Shown here piece after piece: positions 25,165 through 33,177 of a stretch of 64,000 bases of DNA; positions within the stretch are counted from its first letter, which is position 1, and each line of letters opens with the position of its first letter. Under the pieces are notes generated by a model. That model saw only the letters and a list, made by a program, of their open reading frames with translations. It had not been told where the DNA came from and made no database searches. A program made the translations under genes and the position numbers. Origin of the DNA: Parasphingopyxis sp. CP4 (lineage in GTDB: Bacteria > Pseudomonadota > Alphaproteobacteria > Sphingomonadales > Sphingomonadaceae); the NCBI RefSeq assembly GCF_013378055.1, contig NZ_CP051130.1, forward strand, positions 2,606,001-2,670,000. Direction: 5' to 3'.

Positions 25165-25241
25165 CCGGCGCAGGCCGGAGCCTATGGCCGATCGGGTTTC
25201 GCTATGTGGATGTGACAGGACTGGACTCCGGCCTGCGCCGG
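25165..25241. repeat. 16-base inverted repeat in a convergent gap, terminator-like
   Basis: CCGGCGCAGGCCGGAG (25165-25180) and CTCCGGCCTGCGCCGG (25226-25241) are perfect 16-base arms separated by 45 bases. Each arm is itself partly palindromic (CCGG..CCGG). It occupies the 110-base gap between convergent genes, where it could end transcription from both sides. Copies of this CTCCGGCCTGCGCCGG sequence are frequent in sphingomonad intergenic DNA, as I recall. Confidence 0.8.
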
Positions 25242-25248
25242 CGCACAG

Positions 25249-26577
25249 CTAGACCTCCGCCAGTGCCTGGGTGAAGTCGGCGATCAGATCGTCGGCATCT
25301 TCGACACCGATGGAAATGCGTACCAGATTGTCGGTGATGCCGAGTGCGGCTTTGCGCTCGTCGGGCACCGACAGATGCGTCATCGCCGCGGGGTGGCTGG
25401 CCAGCGTTTCGGTGCCGCCCAAACTCACGGCGAGCTTGGCGATCTTCAGCGCATCGAGGAAGCGGAAGCTTTCCTCTTCGCCGCCTTGGACGAAGAGCGA
25501 GAAGGTCGATCCTGCGCCCGTGCAATGGCGATCATAGATATCGCGCTGGCTTGATCCCTCTTCGAGAAAGCCGAGATAGCCCAGGCCGTCGACCTTGGGA
25601 TGATCGCGCAGGAAGCTGCAGACTTTCTCCGCATTTTCCCCGGCGCGTGTCATTCTAAGCTCCACTGTCTCAAGGCTGCGGAGCAGCATCCAGGCGGTGT
25701 TCGGATCGGTGATCGTGCCGATCGTGTTGCGCATCGCGCGGATCGGATCGAGATGCGCCTTGGAGCCCATCACGCCACCGGCGACCAGATCGCTATGCCC
25801 GCCGACATATTTGGTCAGGCTGTAAATTGTGATGTCCGCGCCATGTTTGAGTGGCTGCTGCCAGAGCGGGCCCAGAAACGTGTTATCCATAGCGATCGGC
25901 GGGCCGTCTTCGCCAAAGGCCGCATCGCGCGCTTCCTTGACCATCTGGATATCGACAAGTGCATTGGTCGGATTGGCCGGGCTTTCCAGATAGATCATCG
26001 CGACCTTCCCTGATCCGGTAGCCATGCTCTTTGCCTTTTCGAGGATCGCATCGACCTCCGCCCGGTCTGCACCTGCGGGGAAATCGATAAAGGTCACGCC
26101 AAAGCGGCCGAGCACGCGATTGATCAGGGTTTCAGTGGCCGCGTAAAGCGGACCGGAATGGACGACGACATCGCCCTGATGGACATTGGCAAGCAGGACA
26201 GTGGCGATTGCCGACATGCCGCTTGAAAAGACGAGCGCTTCCTCTGCTTCTTCCCAGACCGAAAGCCGGTCTTCGCAGATTTCCTGGTTCGGGCCGTTAA
26301 AGCGCGAATAGACAAGCCCCTCGGCGCCGCCTGGGCGTTTACCGGTAATCCCTTCGAAATGGCGCTTGCCAGCGGCCGCGTTTTCAAACGCAAAGGTCGA
26401 GGTGAGGAAGATCGGTGGCTTGAGCGAGCCTTCGGACAGGGCCGGGTCAAAGCCATGGCCCATCATCAAGGTTGCAGGCTTCAGCTTGCGGTTGCCGATC
26501 TTTTCAATCTCGGGTTTCGGTTTGCGGCGCGGCGTGGTGCCGTCGAGCGCAGATTTGTCTTCGGTTCCGTCAGTCAT
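25249..26577 (-). CDS. Cystathionine gamma-synthase/methionine gamma-lyase family PLP enzyme
   Basis: 442 residues of the Cys/Met metabolism PLP family. Visible are YSRFNGPNQEICEDRLSVWE, ALVFSSGMSAIATVLLANV, the PLP phosphate-binding GPLYAATETLI, the aspartate in PIAMDNTFLGPLWQQPLKHG, the PLP lysine in YSLTKYVGGHSDLVAGGV, and TLASHPAAMTHLSV near the C-terminus. The N-terminal extension of about 40 polar residues is unusual for the family. Synthase, beta-lyase and gamma-lyase cannot be told apart by eye. It faces the SLC13 transporter gene head-to-tail across 125 bases that contain a GCTCCT..AGGAGC hairpin. Confidence 0.92.
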   Translation of the reverse strand: MTDGTEDKSALDGTTPRRKPKPEIEKIGNRKLKPATLMMGHGFDPALSEGSLKPPIFLTSTFAFENAAAGKRHFEGITGKRPGGAEGLVYSRFNGPNQEICEDRLSVWEEAEEALVFSSGMSAIATVLLANVHQGDVVVHSGPLYAATETLINRVLGRFGVTFIDFPAGADRAEVDAILEKAKSMATGSGKVAMIYLESPANPTNALVDIQMVKEARDAAFGEDGPPIAMDNTFLGPLWQQPLKHGADITIYSLTKYVGGHSDLVAGGVMGSKAHLDPIRAMRNTIGTITDPNTAWMLLRSLETVELRMTRAGENAEKVCSFLRDHPKVDGLGYLGFLEEGSSQRDIYDRHCTGAGSTFSLFVQGGEEESFRFLDALKIAKLAVSLGGTETLASHPAAMTHLSVPDERKAALGITDNLVRISIGVEDADDLIADFTQALAEV

Positions 26578-26702
26578 AGCGGACAGGCCTTCCGTTTTGC
26601 GCTCCTAGGAAGGCAGGAGCTCAATAGAGGCGTTTCCGGCCAGGGCGCCTAACCTCCGCAGGCGCGCATCTCCGTCATTCGCCCGATTTGAAACGCGGCG
26701 GA

Positions 26703-28109
26703 CTAGCCAGCCAGCGCTGCGACGCCCCAGGTCACCAGGACAATCATCGGTATCCCGCAAATATCGAGCAGAAATCCGGATTTCAACATCCTTGGCAGCG
26801 CAATGTGATTAGATGCCCAGGCGATCGCATTGGGACCGGTGCCGGAGGGCAGCATAAAGCCCCAGCTTGCGGCCATTGCAGCGGGCATGGCGAGCAGCAT
26901 CGGATCCGCGCCGGTCGCGACAATTAATGCTGCGACAACCGGTATCACGCCGCTTGCCGTTGCCACATTGGATGCAAATTCGGTGATCAGCACGACAAGC
27001 GCGGTCACCGCCAGCGCGATAATGATGAGGTCAACCGCCTGGAGCGGCTCCAGGGCTTCGCCCAGCCAGGCGCCAAGCCCGGATGCGATGATGCCTGAGG
27101 CCAGCGCCAGTCCGCCCGCGAACAGCATGATCACGTCCCAGGGCGCGCGATTGGCTTCGGGCCAGTTGAGCATTGGCCGACCCTCGCCATCGGGCAGCAC
27201 GAATAGCAGCAGGCCGCCGAGGATCGCGACGGTGCCATCATGGATGGAACCTTCGGGCAGATAGGTCTTGATAAAGGGCAGCGCGATCCAGCCACCGACC
27301 ACCAGCATGATAACGGGCAGCAGCCGCCTTTCCGCTGTCGACCAGGCACCGGGATCGCCGATCGCGGCTTGCGCTGCGGCGGTGTCAAACGCAGTGCGCG
27401 TCACACGTTGTATTCGTACCAGGATGAAGAGGCACAGCGGAATGCCGATGGCAACAATCGGCAAGCCGAACATCGCCCAGGTGAGGAAATCGATTTCGGT
27501 GCTGATGGTCCGGTTCATCAGTCCGGCGGCGATTGCGTTGGTCGGCGATCCGACCAGCGTTCCCAGCCCGCCAATCGATGCGGAAAAGGCAATGCCCATC
27601 AGCAATGCGCCGGCAAAGCCCTTGGTCTCGCCTTCCGCGACGCCACCTGCGGCGAGCACGGCTATCGCGATTGGCACCATGATCAGCGTGGTCGAGGTAT
27701 TCGAGACGATCATCGAAAGAATGGCTGTCGCCGCCATGAACGCAAAGAGCAGCCCCCAAGCGGTTTTCCCGGCCCGGCCAATGATGGCGAGTGCCAGTCG
27801 CCGGTGCATTCCGGTCCGCTCGATCGCCAGCGCAAGAAACGCACCGCCCAGGATCAGGAAAAGGATCGGCGAATAATAGGCGCTCGCCACCTCACCGGTG
27901 GTCATCACGCCCATAAAGGGCAGCGCCACGAACGGCAGCAGTGCGGTCGCTGTCAGCGGCAGCGCCTCGGTCATCCACCAGCTCGCCATCAGCACAACCA
28001 GCGCGGTCACCCGCCAGGCTTCGACCGGCATGCCTTCGGGCGCCGGCATGATAAGCAGGATGATAAAGACGGTGAGGCCGCCGAAAAATCCCATCTGTTT
28101 GGCTGTCAT
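26703..28109 (-). CDS. SLC13/DASS family sodium:dicarboxylate-type transporter
   Basis: 468 residues from ATG 28109, chosen because GGAGGGG lies 5 bases ahead; an upstream in-frame start at 28139 lacks one. About 11-12 helices, with the two SNT-type hairpin motifs of the family: MIVSNTSTTLIMVPIAIAVL and ITEFASNVATASGVIPVVAA, and the late LPSGTGPNAIAWASNHI stretch with its SxxNAI element. It is expected to import a dicarboxylate or similar anion with sodium. Only 60 bases separate its start from the pgeF stop on the same strand, so it may be the tail of the lgt-MidA-pgeF transcript. Confidence 0.93.
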   Translation of the reverse strand: MTAKQMGFFGGLTVFIILLIMPAPEGMPVEAWRVTALVVLMASWWMTEALPLTATALLPFVALPFMGVMTTGEVASAYYSPILFLILGGAFLALAIERTGMHRRLALAIIGRAGKTAWGLLFAFMAATAILSMIVSNTSTTLIMVPIAIAVLAAGGVAEGETKGFAGALLMGIAFSASIGGLGTLVGSPTNAIAAGLMNRTISTEIDFLTWAMFGLPIVAIGIPLCLFILVRIQRVTRTAFDTAAAQAAIGDPGAWSTAERRLLPVIMLVVGGWIALPFIKTYLPEGSIHDGTVAILGGLLLFVLPDGEGRPMLNWPEANRAPWDVIMLFAGGLALASGIIASGLGAWLGEALEPLQAVDLIIIALAVTALVVLITEFASNVATASGVIPVVAALIVATGADPMLLAMPAAMAASWGFMLPSGTGPNAIAWASNHIALPRMLKSGFLLDICGIPMIVLVTWGVAALAG

Positions 28110-28169
28110 CCGACCCCTCCGTGCGCCATCGCCTACCACCCTTTATCGCTCGCGCGAAGGTGCGAGCGA

Positions 28170-28934
28170 TTATAAGGCGATCACCGATAATTGGCGGCCA
28201 TAATCGGGTTCGCCCCGATGGGTGGCGCGGCGATAGCTGAAGAAGCGATTTTCGTCAGTATAGGTATCAAGGCCCAGCGTCTCGACGGTCTGGATACCGC
28301 AAAAAGCGAGCCAGGCCGCGACATAGGCTTCAAGGTCGAAATAATGATGGCCCGGCGCACCATCGCGGAAATATTGCTCATTTTCAGGTTCGATGGCTTC
28401 GAAGCGCTTGCGAAACTCATCATCCACCTCATAGGAGCCCCGGCCGATACACGGGCCGACCGCGGCGGCGATCTGGCTGCGGTTTGCGCCGAGCTCTTCC
28501 ATCGCCTCAACCACGGATTTTGCGACGCCCGTCATCGCGCCTTTCCAGCCGGCATGCGCGGCGCCGATTACGCCCGCTTCCCGGTCAGCGAGTAGAATCG
28601 GTGCGCAATCCGCAGTCAGGATGCCGAGAGCGAGATTGGGTTTGTCGGTGACCATCGCATCGAGCTCAGGGCGATCGCTATCGGGGAAAGCATGGGTGAC
28701 GGTCACAACATCGGGCGAATGGACCTGATGGACTGTCACAAGGGTTGCATCGGGCGCTACCGCTTCGGTGGCGCGGCGGCGATTGGTCTCGACATCCGAT
28801 TTGATGTCATCTGATCCAATGCCAACATTCAGACTTTCATAGATGCCGGTCGATGCTCCGCCCGTCCGGCCGAGGAAGCCATGTGCCACCCCGTCCAGCG
28901 CCGCGGCGCGGATAATCTCGATCTTCTGACCCAT
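28170..28934 (-). CDS. pgeF: Peptidoglycan editing factor PgeF (laccase-domain purine nucleoside-acting family)
   Basis: 254 residues with the family's hallmark residues: TVHQVHSPDVVTV (His ligand), ILTADCAPILLADREAGV (Cys ligand) and GAAHAGWKGAMTG (His ligand), then AVGPCIGRGSYEVDDEF. This CNF1/YfiH fold protein removes L-Ser mis-inserted into peptidoglycan precursors in E. coli and has adenosine-type activity in other bacteria. It lies downstream of the MidA-like methyltransferase gene with a 69-base gap; the lgt-MidA-pgeF order is conserved in many alphaproteobacteria. Confidence 0.95.
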   Translation of the reverse strand: MGQKIEIIRAAALDGVAHGFLGRTGGASTGIYESLNVGIGSDDIKSDVETNRRRATEAVAPDATLVTVHQVHSPDVVTVTHAFPDSDRPELDAMVTDKPNLALGILTADCAPILLADREAGVIGAAHAGWKGAMTGVAKSVVEAMEELGANRSQIAAAVGPCIGRGSYEVDDEFRKRFEAIEPENEQYFRDGAPGHHYFDLEAYVAAWLAFCGIQTVETLGLDTYTDENRFFSYRRATHRGEPDYGRQLSVIAL

Positions 28935-29003
28935 GCAATTCTTGTCCCTGCCCGTAACGGGTCGGTCTGTTTAGCGCTCTTCTGGCTGGTTGCAATGTGC
29001 GAT

Positions 29004-30056
29004 TTAAAAAGCCGCGGGTGCTGGCCAGTTGGGGTTCACTACCGCTAAAGTTTTGAAAAGTGTACCCATTTCATCAGGCTGTGTGAGCCGATCACGGGCG
29101 GCAACCAGTTCCGCCTGGCGGTGCGGCGCGGCTTTGGCGAGTGCTGCCGTGCGCGCGCCGATACCGAGGGACTCCAGCCAGCCGCCTTGATCCGCCGGCC
29201 CATAAACTGCCAGTCCGGCCGCTCTGCCGAGGCTCTCGAGCATCGAGAAATTGACATGGGCGGTGAGGTCTCGCTCGCCAGGTTCGGCAAAAATGTCCGC
29301 ATATTCATGGCTGGACACGGCCTGCAATGTGTCACCGGTCGCGAACCCCTGATAGCCATAATCGATGATCAGCGCGGCGCCGCCCTGGGCTGCAATGCGG
29401 GTCGCGAGTGCGCGTGCAGCGCTCTCTACGGCGGGCGATGTTTCGATGACACTGCCGACCGGCGCGTCCCGCAGCGGCTCCGGCACAAGGCTGTCCAGCG
29501 TCGGGCCGGACGCACCAGGGAGAAAAGCACCATCTTGATGGTCAACCATGATTTCATGCCATCCCGCCTTGGTCCGCATGATCTGGCGGATTGGAAGCGC
29601 GTCAAAAAACTCATTGGCAACAACGAGCAGCGGACCGGTGTCCGGGAGCGTATCGATATCGTCATGCCACCGTGCAGTCGGCAGTCGCGTCGCCTGTTTT
29701 TCGCGCAGCACCGGGCTCGTTTCGACGAGATGGATGGGTGGTTCGAACCGGCCGGCGCGCATCGCCCGCAACGCGTCTTCGGCCAGTGTACCGCGGCCTG
29801 GGCCAAGCTCGACATAATGGGCGTTGGCTGGCGATCCGGCGCGATCCCATAAGTCTGCCAGCCACAGTCCGGTCAGCTCGCCGAACATCTGGCTGATCTC
29901 CGGCGCGGAGACGAAATCTCCGGCCGCGCCCAAAGGGTCGCGCGTTGCATAATAATGCGCATTCGCTTCGGCCATGAACTGGGCAACGGAGATCGGACCG
30001 GCAGCGGCGATCAGCCCAGCCAGCCTGTCCGTCAGCGAACGGTCTTTAGTCGGCAT
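29004..30056 (-). CDS. MidA-like class I SAM-dependent methyltransferase (NDUFAF7 family)
   Basis: 350 residues. Family signatures are [39 protein letters not shown], the SAM-binding [18 protein letters not shown] and the later [20 protein letters not shown]. The mitochondrial relative NDUFAF7 methylates an arginine of complex I, so a protein arginine methyltransferase role is plausible. The ATG at 30056 lies 11 bases inside the end of lgt, so the two are translationally coupled. Confidence 0.93.
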   Translation of the reverse strand: MPTKDRSLTDRLAGLIAAAGPISVAQFMAEANAHYYATRDPLGAAGDFVSAPEISQMFGELTGLWLADLWDRAGSPANAHYVELGPGRGTLAEDALRAMRAGRFEPPIHLVETSPVLREKQATRLPTARWHDDIDTLPDTGPLLVVANEFFDALPIRQIMRTKAGWHEIMVDHQDGAFLPGASGPTLDSLVPEPLRDAPVGSVIETSPAVESAARALATRIAAQGGAALIIDYGYQGFATGDTLQAVSSHEYADIFAEPGERDLTAHVNFSMLESLGRAAGLAVYGPADQGGWLESLGIGARTAALAKAAPHRQAELVAARDRLTQPDEMGTLFKTLAVVNPNWPAPAAF

Positions 30057-30918
30057 TCGCCTGGGGCTTGGCCTGGTCAGCGCGGCCCTTGGCGGTTGCG
30101 ATCAGCCAGATGCCGCCAAGGATCATCGGCACCGTCAGCCACTGGCCCATCGACATGCCCAGGCTGAGCAGTCCGAGATGCGAATCCGGTTCGCGGAAAA
30201 ACTCGACAGTAAAGCGGGCAAGACCATAGCCGACCAGGAACGTCCCAACGAGCTTTCCAGGTTGGTGGCGCGCATCGGTCTTCCAGAACAGATACCACAG
30301 CACGGCAAAGAGCAGGACGCCCTCCAACCCGGCTTCGTAGAGCTGGCTCGGATGGCGGGCCTGTTCGTCGGCGCGGGGAAATATGATCGCCCAGGGCACA
30401 TCGCCAGGGCGGCCCCACAGCTCCCCATTCACAAAGTTGGAAAGGCGCCCGAAAAACAGGCCAAACGGGATAGTGCAGGCGACATAGTCATGGATCCGTA
30501 GCCAGTTGAGCTTGTTCTTCCAGGCCATGAACAGGATTGCGAGGCTGACACCGATTACCCCGCCATGGAAGGACATGCCACCGTCCCAGACGCGAATGAT
30601 ATCGCCGGGATTGTCAAGATATTCTAAGGGTTTATAGAATATCACATAGCCGAGCCGACCGCCGATCAGGATGCCGAGCGTCGCGTAGAACACCAGATCA
30701 TCGGCGTGGCGCCGGGCCATCGGGGCGCCGGGTTGGCCGACAAGTTTGAGGAGATACCACCAACCGACAATGATACCGGCGATATAGGCAAGGCTGTACC
30801 AGCGTAGCTGAAAGAAGCCGAGATCGAGAGCTATTGGCGAAAGACCGAGATTTTCGAACCTCAGAAAATCGCCGGTAGCGGGCACGGCGGCGGCGAATGT
30901 CGTTAACAGAAAGTCCAA
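30046..30918 (-). CDS. lgt: Prolipoprotein diacylglyceryl transferase
   Basis: 290 residues with about seven helices. The Lgt signature [20 protein letters not shown] is present, as are [35 protein letters not shown] (the essential GxRLxY element) and [13 protein letters not shown] near the C-terminus. It transfers diacylglycerol to the lipobox cysteine of prolipoproteins at the inner membrane; the two lipoproteins in this window are potential substrates. First gene of the lgt-MidA-pgeF cluster, divergent from the HD protein gene across 88 bases. Confidence 0.97.
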   Translation of the reverse strand: MDFLLTTFAAAVPATGDFLRFENLGLSPIALDLGFFQLRWYSLAYIAGIIVGWWYLLKLVGQPGAPMARRHADDLVFYATLGILIGGRLGYVIFYKPLEYLDNPGDIIRVWDGGMSFHGGVIGVSLAILFMAWKNKLNWLRIHDYVACTIPFGLFFGRLSNFVNGELWGRPGDVPWAIIFPRADEQARHPSQLYEAGLEGVLLFAVLWYLFWKTDARHQPGKLVGTFLVGYGLARFTVEFFREPDSHLGLLSLGMSMGQWLTVPMILGGIWLIATAKGRADQAKPQANAD

Positions 30919-31006
30919 GGCTTTCCCCCTCGCGTTTTTGCCCTCATAATGGTGGCAGACCGAAACGGAAAGCGCCGAGAATCACAAAGGCGTAGGAGAG
31001 AGTAAG

Positions 31007-31588
31007 ATGGCGACCCAGGCACCCGAAGTAGAAACGACAGGCAAATCCTTCACCCGCATGCAGGATGGCCAGCCCGAACATTGGGCGGTGATCGCGAAAG
31101 AGCATCAGGATCATTACAAGACAGACGCGCCCAAGCGCATCCTCAAGCATCTTGAAGATCTCGGTGCGCTGACGCTCGGCTTTGGCTGCGATCAGCTCCA
31201 GCATTCACTGATGACAGCGACCCTGGCGCGCCGCTCTGGCGCCAGCGATGAAGAAATCGTTGCCGCGCTTTGCCATGATATCGGCAAGACAATGTCGGTG
31301 CCCAATCACGGCGCAATCGCGGCCGAAATCCTCAAACCCTATGTCAGCGACGATCTCTATCATGTGATCAAATATCACCAGGATTTTCAGGGCGCTTATT
31401 ATTATAACTATCTCGGCAAATCGACGACGATGCGCGAAGATCACAAGGATGAAAGCTGGTATCCCTTGGCCTGCAAATTGGTCGATGAATGGGATGCGCC
31501 GGCCTTTGATCCCGATTTCGATGTCGACAGTCTCAAAAGCTTCGAACCGGAAATTATGCGAGTGTTCGGCACGCCGAAGATGATGTGA
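31007..31588 (+). CDS. HD-domain metalloprotein (possible MIOX/PhnZ-like oxygenase fold)
   Basis: 193 residues. The HD motif is LCHDIGKTM at about residues 87-95, preceded by QLQHSLMTATLARRSGASDE (first His) and followed by NHGAIAAEILKPYVSDDLYH and VIKYHQDFQGAYYYNY, with a late CKLVDEWDAPAFD aspartate. The spacing H..HD..H..H..D is that of single-HD hydrolases and also of the mixed-valence diiron oxygenases PhnZ and TmpB. The HxDFQG stretch and the 190-residue size bring the latter to mind. No phosphonate genes are near, so the function stays open. Divergent from lgt. Confidence 0.8.
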   Translation: MATQAPEVETTGKSFTRMQDGQPEHWAVIAKEHQDHYKTDAPKRILKHLEDLGALTLGFGCDQLQHSLMTATLARRSGASDEEIVAALCHDIGKTMSVPNHGAIAAEILKPYVSDDLYHVIKYHQDFQGAYYYNYLGKSTTMREDHKDESWYPLACKLVDEWDAPAFDPDFDVDSLKSFEPEIMRVFGTPKMM

Positions 31589-31675
31589 TCGCAATGCGGA
31601 TCGACCAGAAAAGGCACCCGGTTCAGGGTCGCTGATATCGCAACAGACGCCCAACCCGCAGCGGCCGCTGCGCCC

Positions 31676-33112
31676 TTGCCCCATCACGGTGAAGGCGGTG
31701 CGTTGGGCAAGACAGGCTTTGCCTGGGCGATCTTCGAATGGGCCCGCAATCCCTATTATATCCTGATCGTCATCTATATTTTCGCGCCCTATTTTGCGCG
31801 CGATATTGTCGGAGCGGATATCCTGGCGAGCGGCGAGCTGGACGGCCTCGATCCCGAAACCGCGACGCAGACCGCCAATGCGCGGGGCCAGGCGGCGATT
31901 GCGTCGGTGACCAAATGGGCCGGCTTGATCGCCGCGCTCACCGCACCGTTTCTCGGGGCCGCGCTCGATCGCGGTGGACGGCGCAAGCCGATCCTTGCTG
32001 TCATGCTCGGCACGATTGCAGTCATGTCCTGGCTGCTCTGGTATGCGATTCCGGGCGAAGAAGGCCTGCCGACCAATGTGGTGATGGTCGTGCTGGTCGT
32101 TGCCTATGTCTGCTACACCTATTCTGAGGTTACCCATAATTCGATGTTGCCCGCGGCCGGGCGGCCCGAAGCGCTGCCGATGATCAGCGGTCTGGGCCTC
32201 GGTCTTGGCAATCTTGCGGCGACGTTGATGTTTATGGCGCTGGTCGGGCTGTTTGCACTTCCGGCGGCGATCGGCTGGCCCTTTGCAGAGCCGCAATTCG
32301 GCTTCGATCTTGCGCGCTACGAACATATGCGGATCGCAGGTCCGCTCTGTGCGATCTGGCTCGTTGTCTTTGCCATCCCTTTCTTTACGAGCGCGCGGGA
32401 TCCCGGTGTGCCGGGTGCGAGTTGGAGCATGGCGGCAATCGATGGCGCAAAGAGCGTCGTCCGCACGGTACGCAAGGCCGCCCAATATGCGCAGCTGATG
32501 AAATTCCTGCTCGCGCGAATGTTTTACGCGGATGCAATGGCCGCGCTGCTGGCGCTGGGCGCAGTCTATGTCTCGCTATTCCTTGAATGGGGATTTCTGG
32601 AAATGACCGGCTATGCGATTTTCGCTTCGGCCTGGGCGTTTCTTGGCGGGCTGGTCGGTGGTTGGCTCGACAACAAGGTCGGCGTGAAACTGGCGCTGAT
32701 CATTGAGATACTCGGCATGGTTGCGGTCCTGGCGTTGCAGCTCTCGATCACCAATGAGACTTTGTTCTTCGGCACTGTCGAGAATTACGAGGTCTGGGAA
32801 GGCCTCGTGTTCCAGGACCTGTCCGATCTTGTCTATCTTGGCCTGGCCGCGGTGCTTGCGGTGACGGCCACGGCCAGCATTTCCTCGAGCCGCACAATGC
32901 TGGTTGCGCTGGCACCGCCGGGCCGCGCAGGCGAATTTTTCGGGCTTTATGCGATTGCCGGTACGGTCACCGTCTGGCTTGGGCCGCTGCTTGTGGAGGT
33001 TTTCACTACGGCCTTTAACAGCCAGCGGATTGGCATGGCATCGATCGCCATATTGTTTGCGATCGGGCTGATCTTTCTTGCCTGGGTCAGGGTCGAACAA
33101 CCCGAAGCCTAA
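31676..33112 (+). CDS. MFS transporter, UMF1/Atg22-like
   Basis: About 478 residues and 11-12 helices. The opening GFAWAIFEWARNPYYILIVI is typical of UMF1 proteins (FDWANSAY-like), and LTAPFLGAALDRGGRRKPIL is the MFS loop 2-3 motif. A long polar loop with ITNETLFFGTVENYEV lies in the middle. No ATG or GTG starts the frame; TTG 31676 is the only usual codon, and the frame reads sensibly (ADIATDAQPAAAA) back to about 31631. The start is therefore uncertain. It sits between the HD gene and the molybdopterin oxidoreductase on the same strand. Substrate unknown. Confidence 0.88.
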   Translation: MPHHGEGGALGKTGFAWAIFEWARNPYYILIVIYIFAPYFARDIVGADILASGELDGLDPETATQTANARGQAAIASVTKWAGLIAALTAPFLGAALDRGGRRKPILAVMLGTIAVMSWLLWYAIPGEEGLPTNVVMVVLVVAYVCYTYSEVTHNSMLPAAGRPEALPMISGLGLGLGNLAATLMFMALVGLFALPAAIGWPFAEPQFGFDLARYEHMRIAGPLCAIWLVVFAIPFFTSARDPGVPGASWSMAAIDGAKSVVRTVRKAAQYAQLMKFLLARMFYADAMAALLALGAVYVSLFLEWGFLEMTGYAIFASAWAFLGGLVGGWLDNKVGVKLALIIEILGMVAVLALQLSITNETLFFGTVENYEVWEGLVFQDLSDLVYLGLAAVLAVTATASISSSRTMLVALAPPGRAGEFFGLYAIAGTVTVWLGPLLVEVFTTAFNSQRIGMASIAILFAIGLIFLAWVRVEQPEA

Positions 33113-33177
33113 GCCATGCGCAGCCTGTTCCCAAGGGCGGCTGGCGTCATCGCTTCCCAGTCTCTACAGAGCCATTC

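Noticed and set aside
26578-26702. SAM-type riboswitch ahead of the Cys/Met PLP enzyme gene
   Set aside because: The 125-base leader shows only a short GCTCCT..AGGAGC hairpin and no conserved SAM riboswitch core that I can recognise.
31205-32485. 426-residue reverse-strand ORF opposite the HD and UMF1 genes
   Set aside because: Spans the convergent non-coding gap and two solid genes; composition is that of antisense translation.
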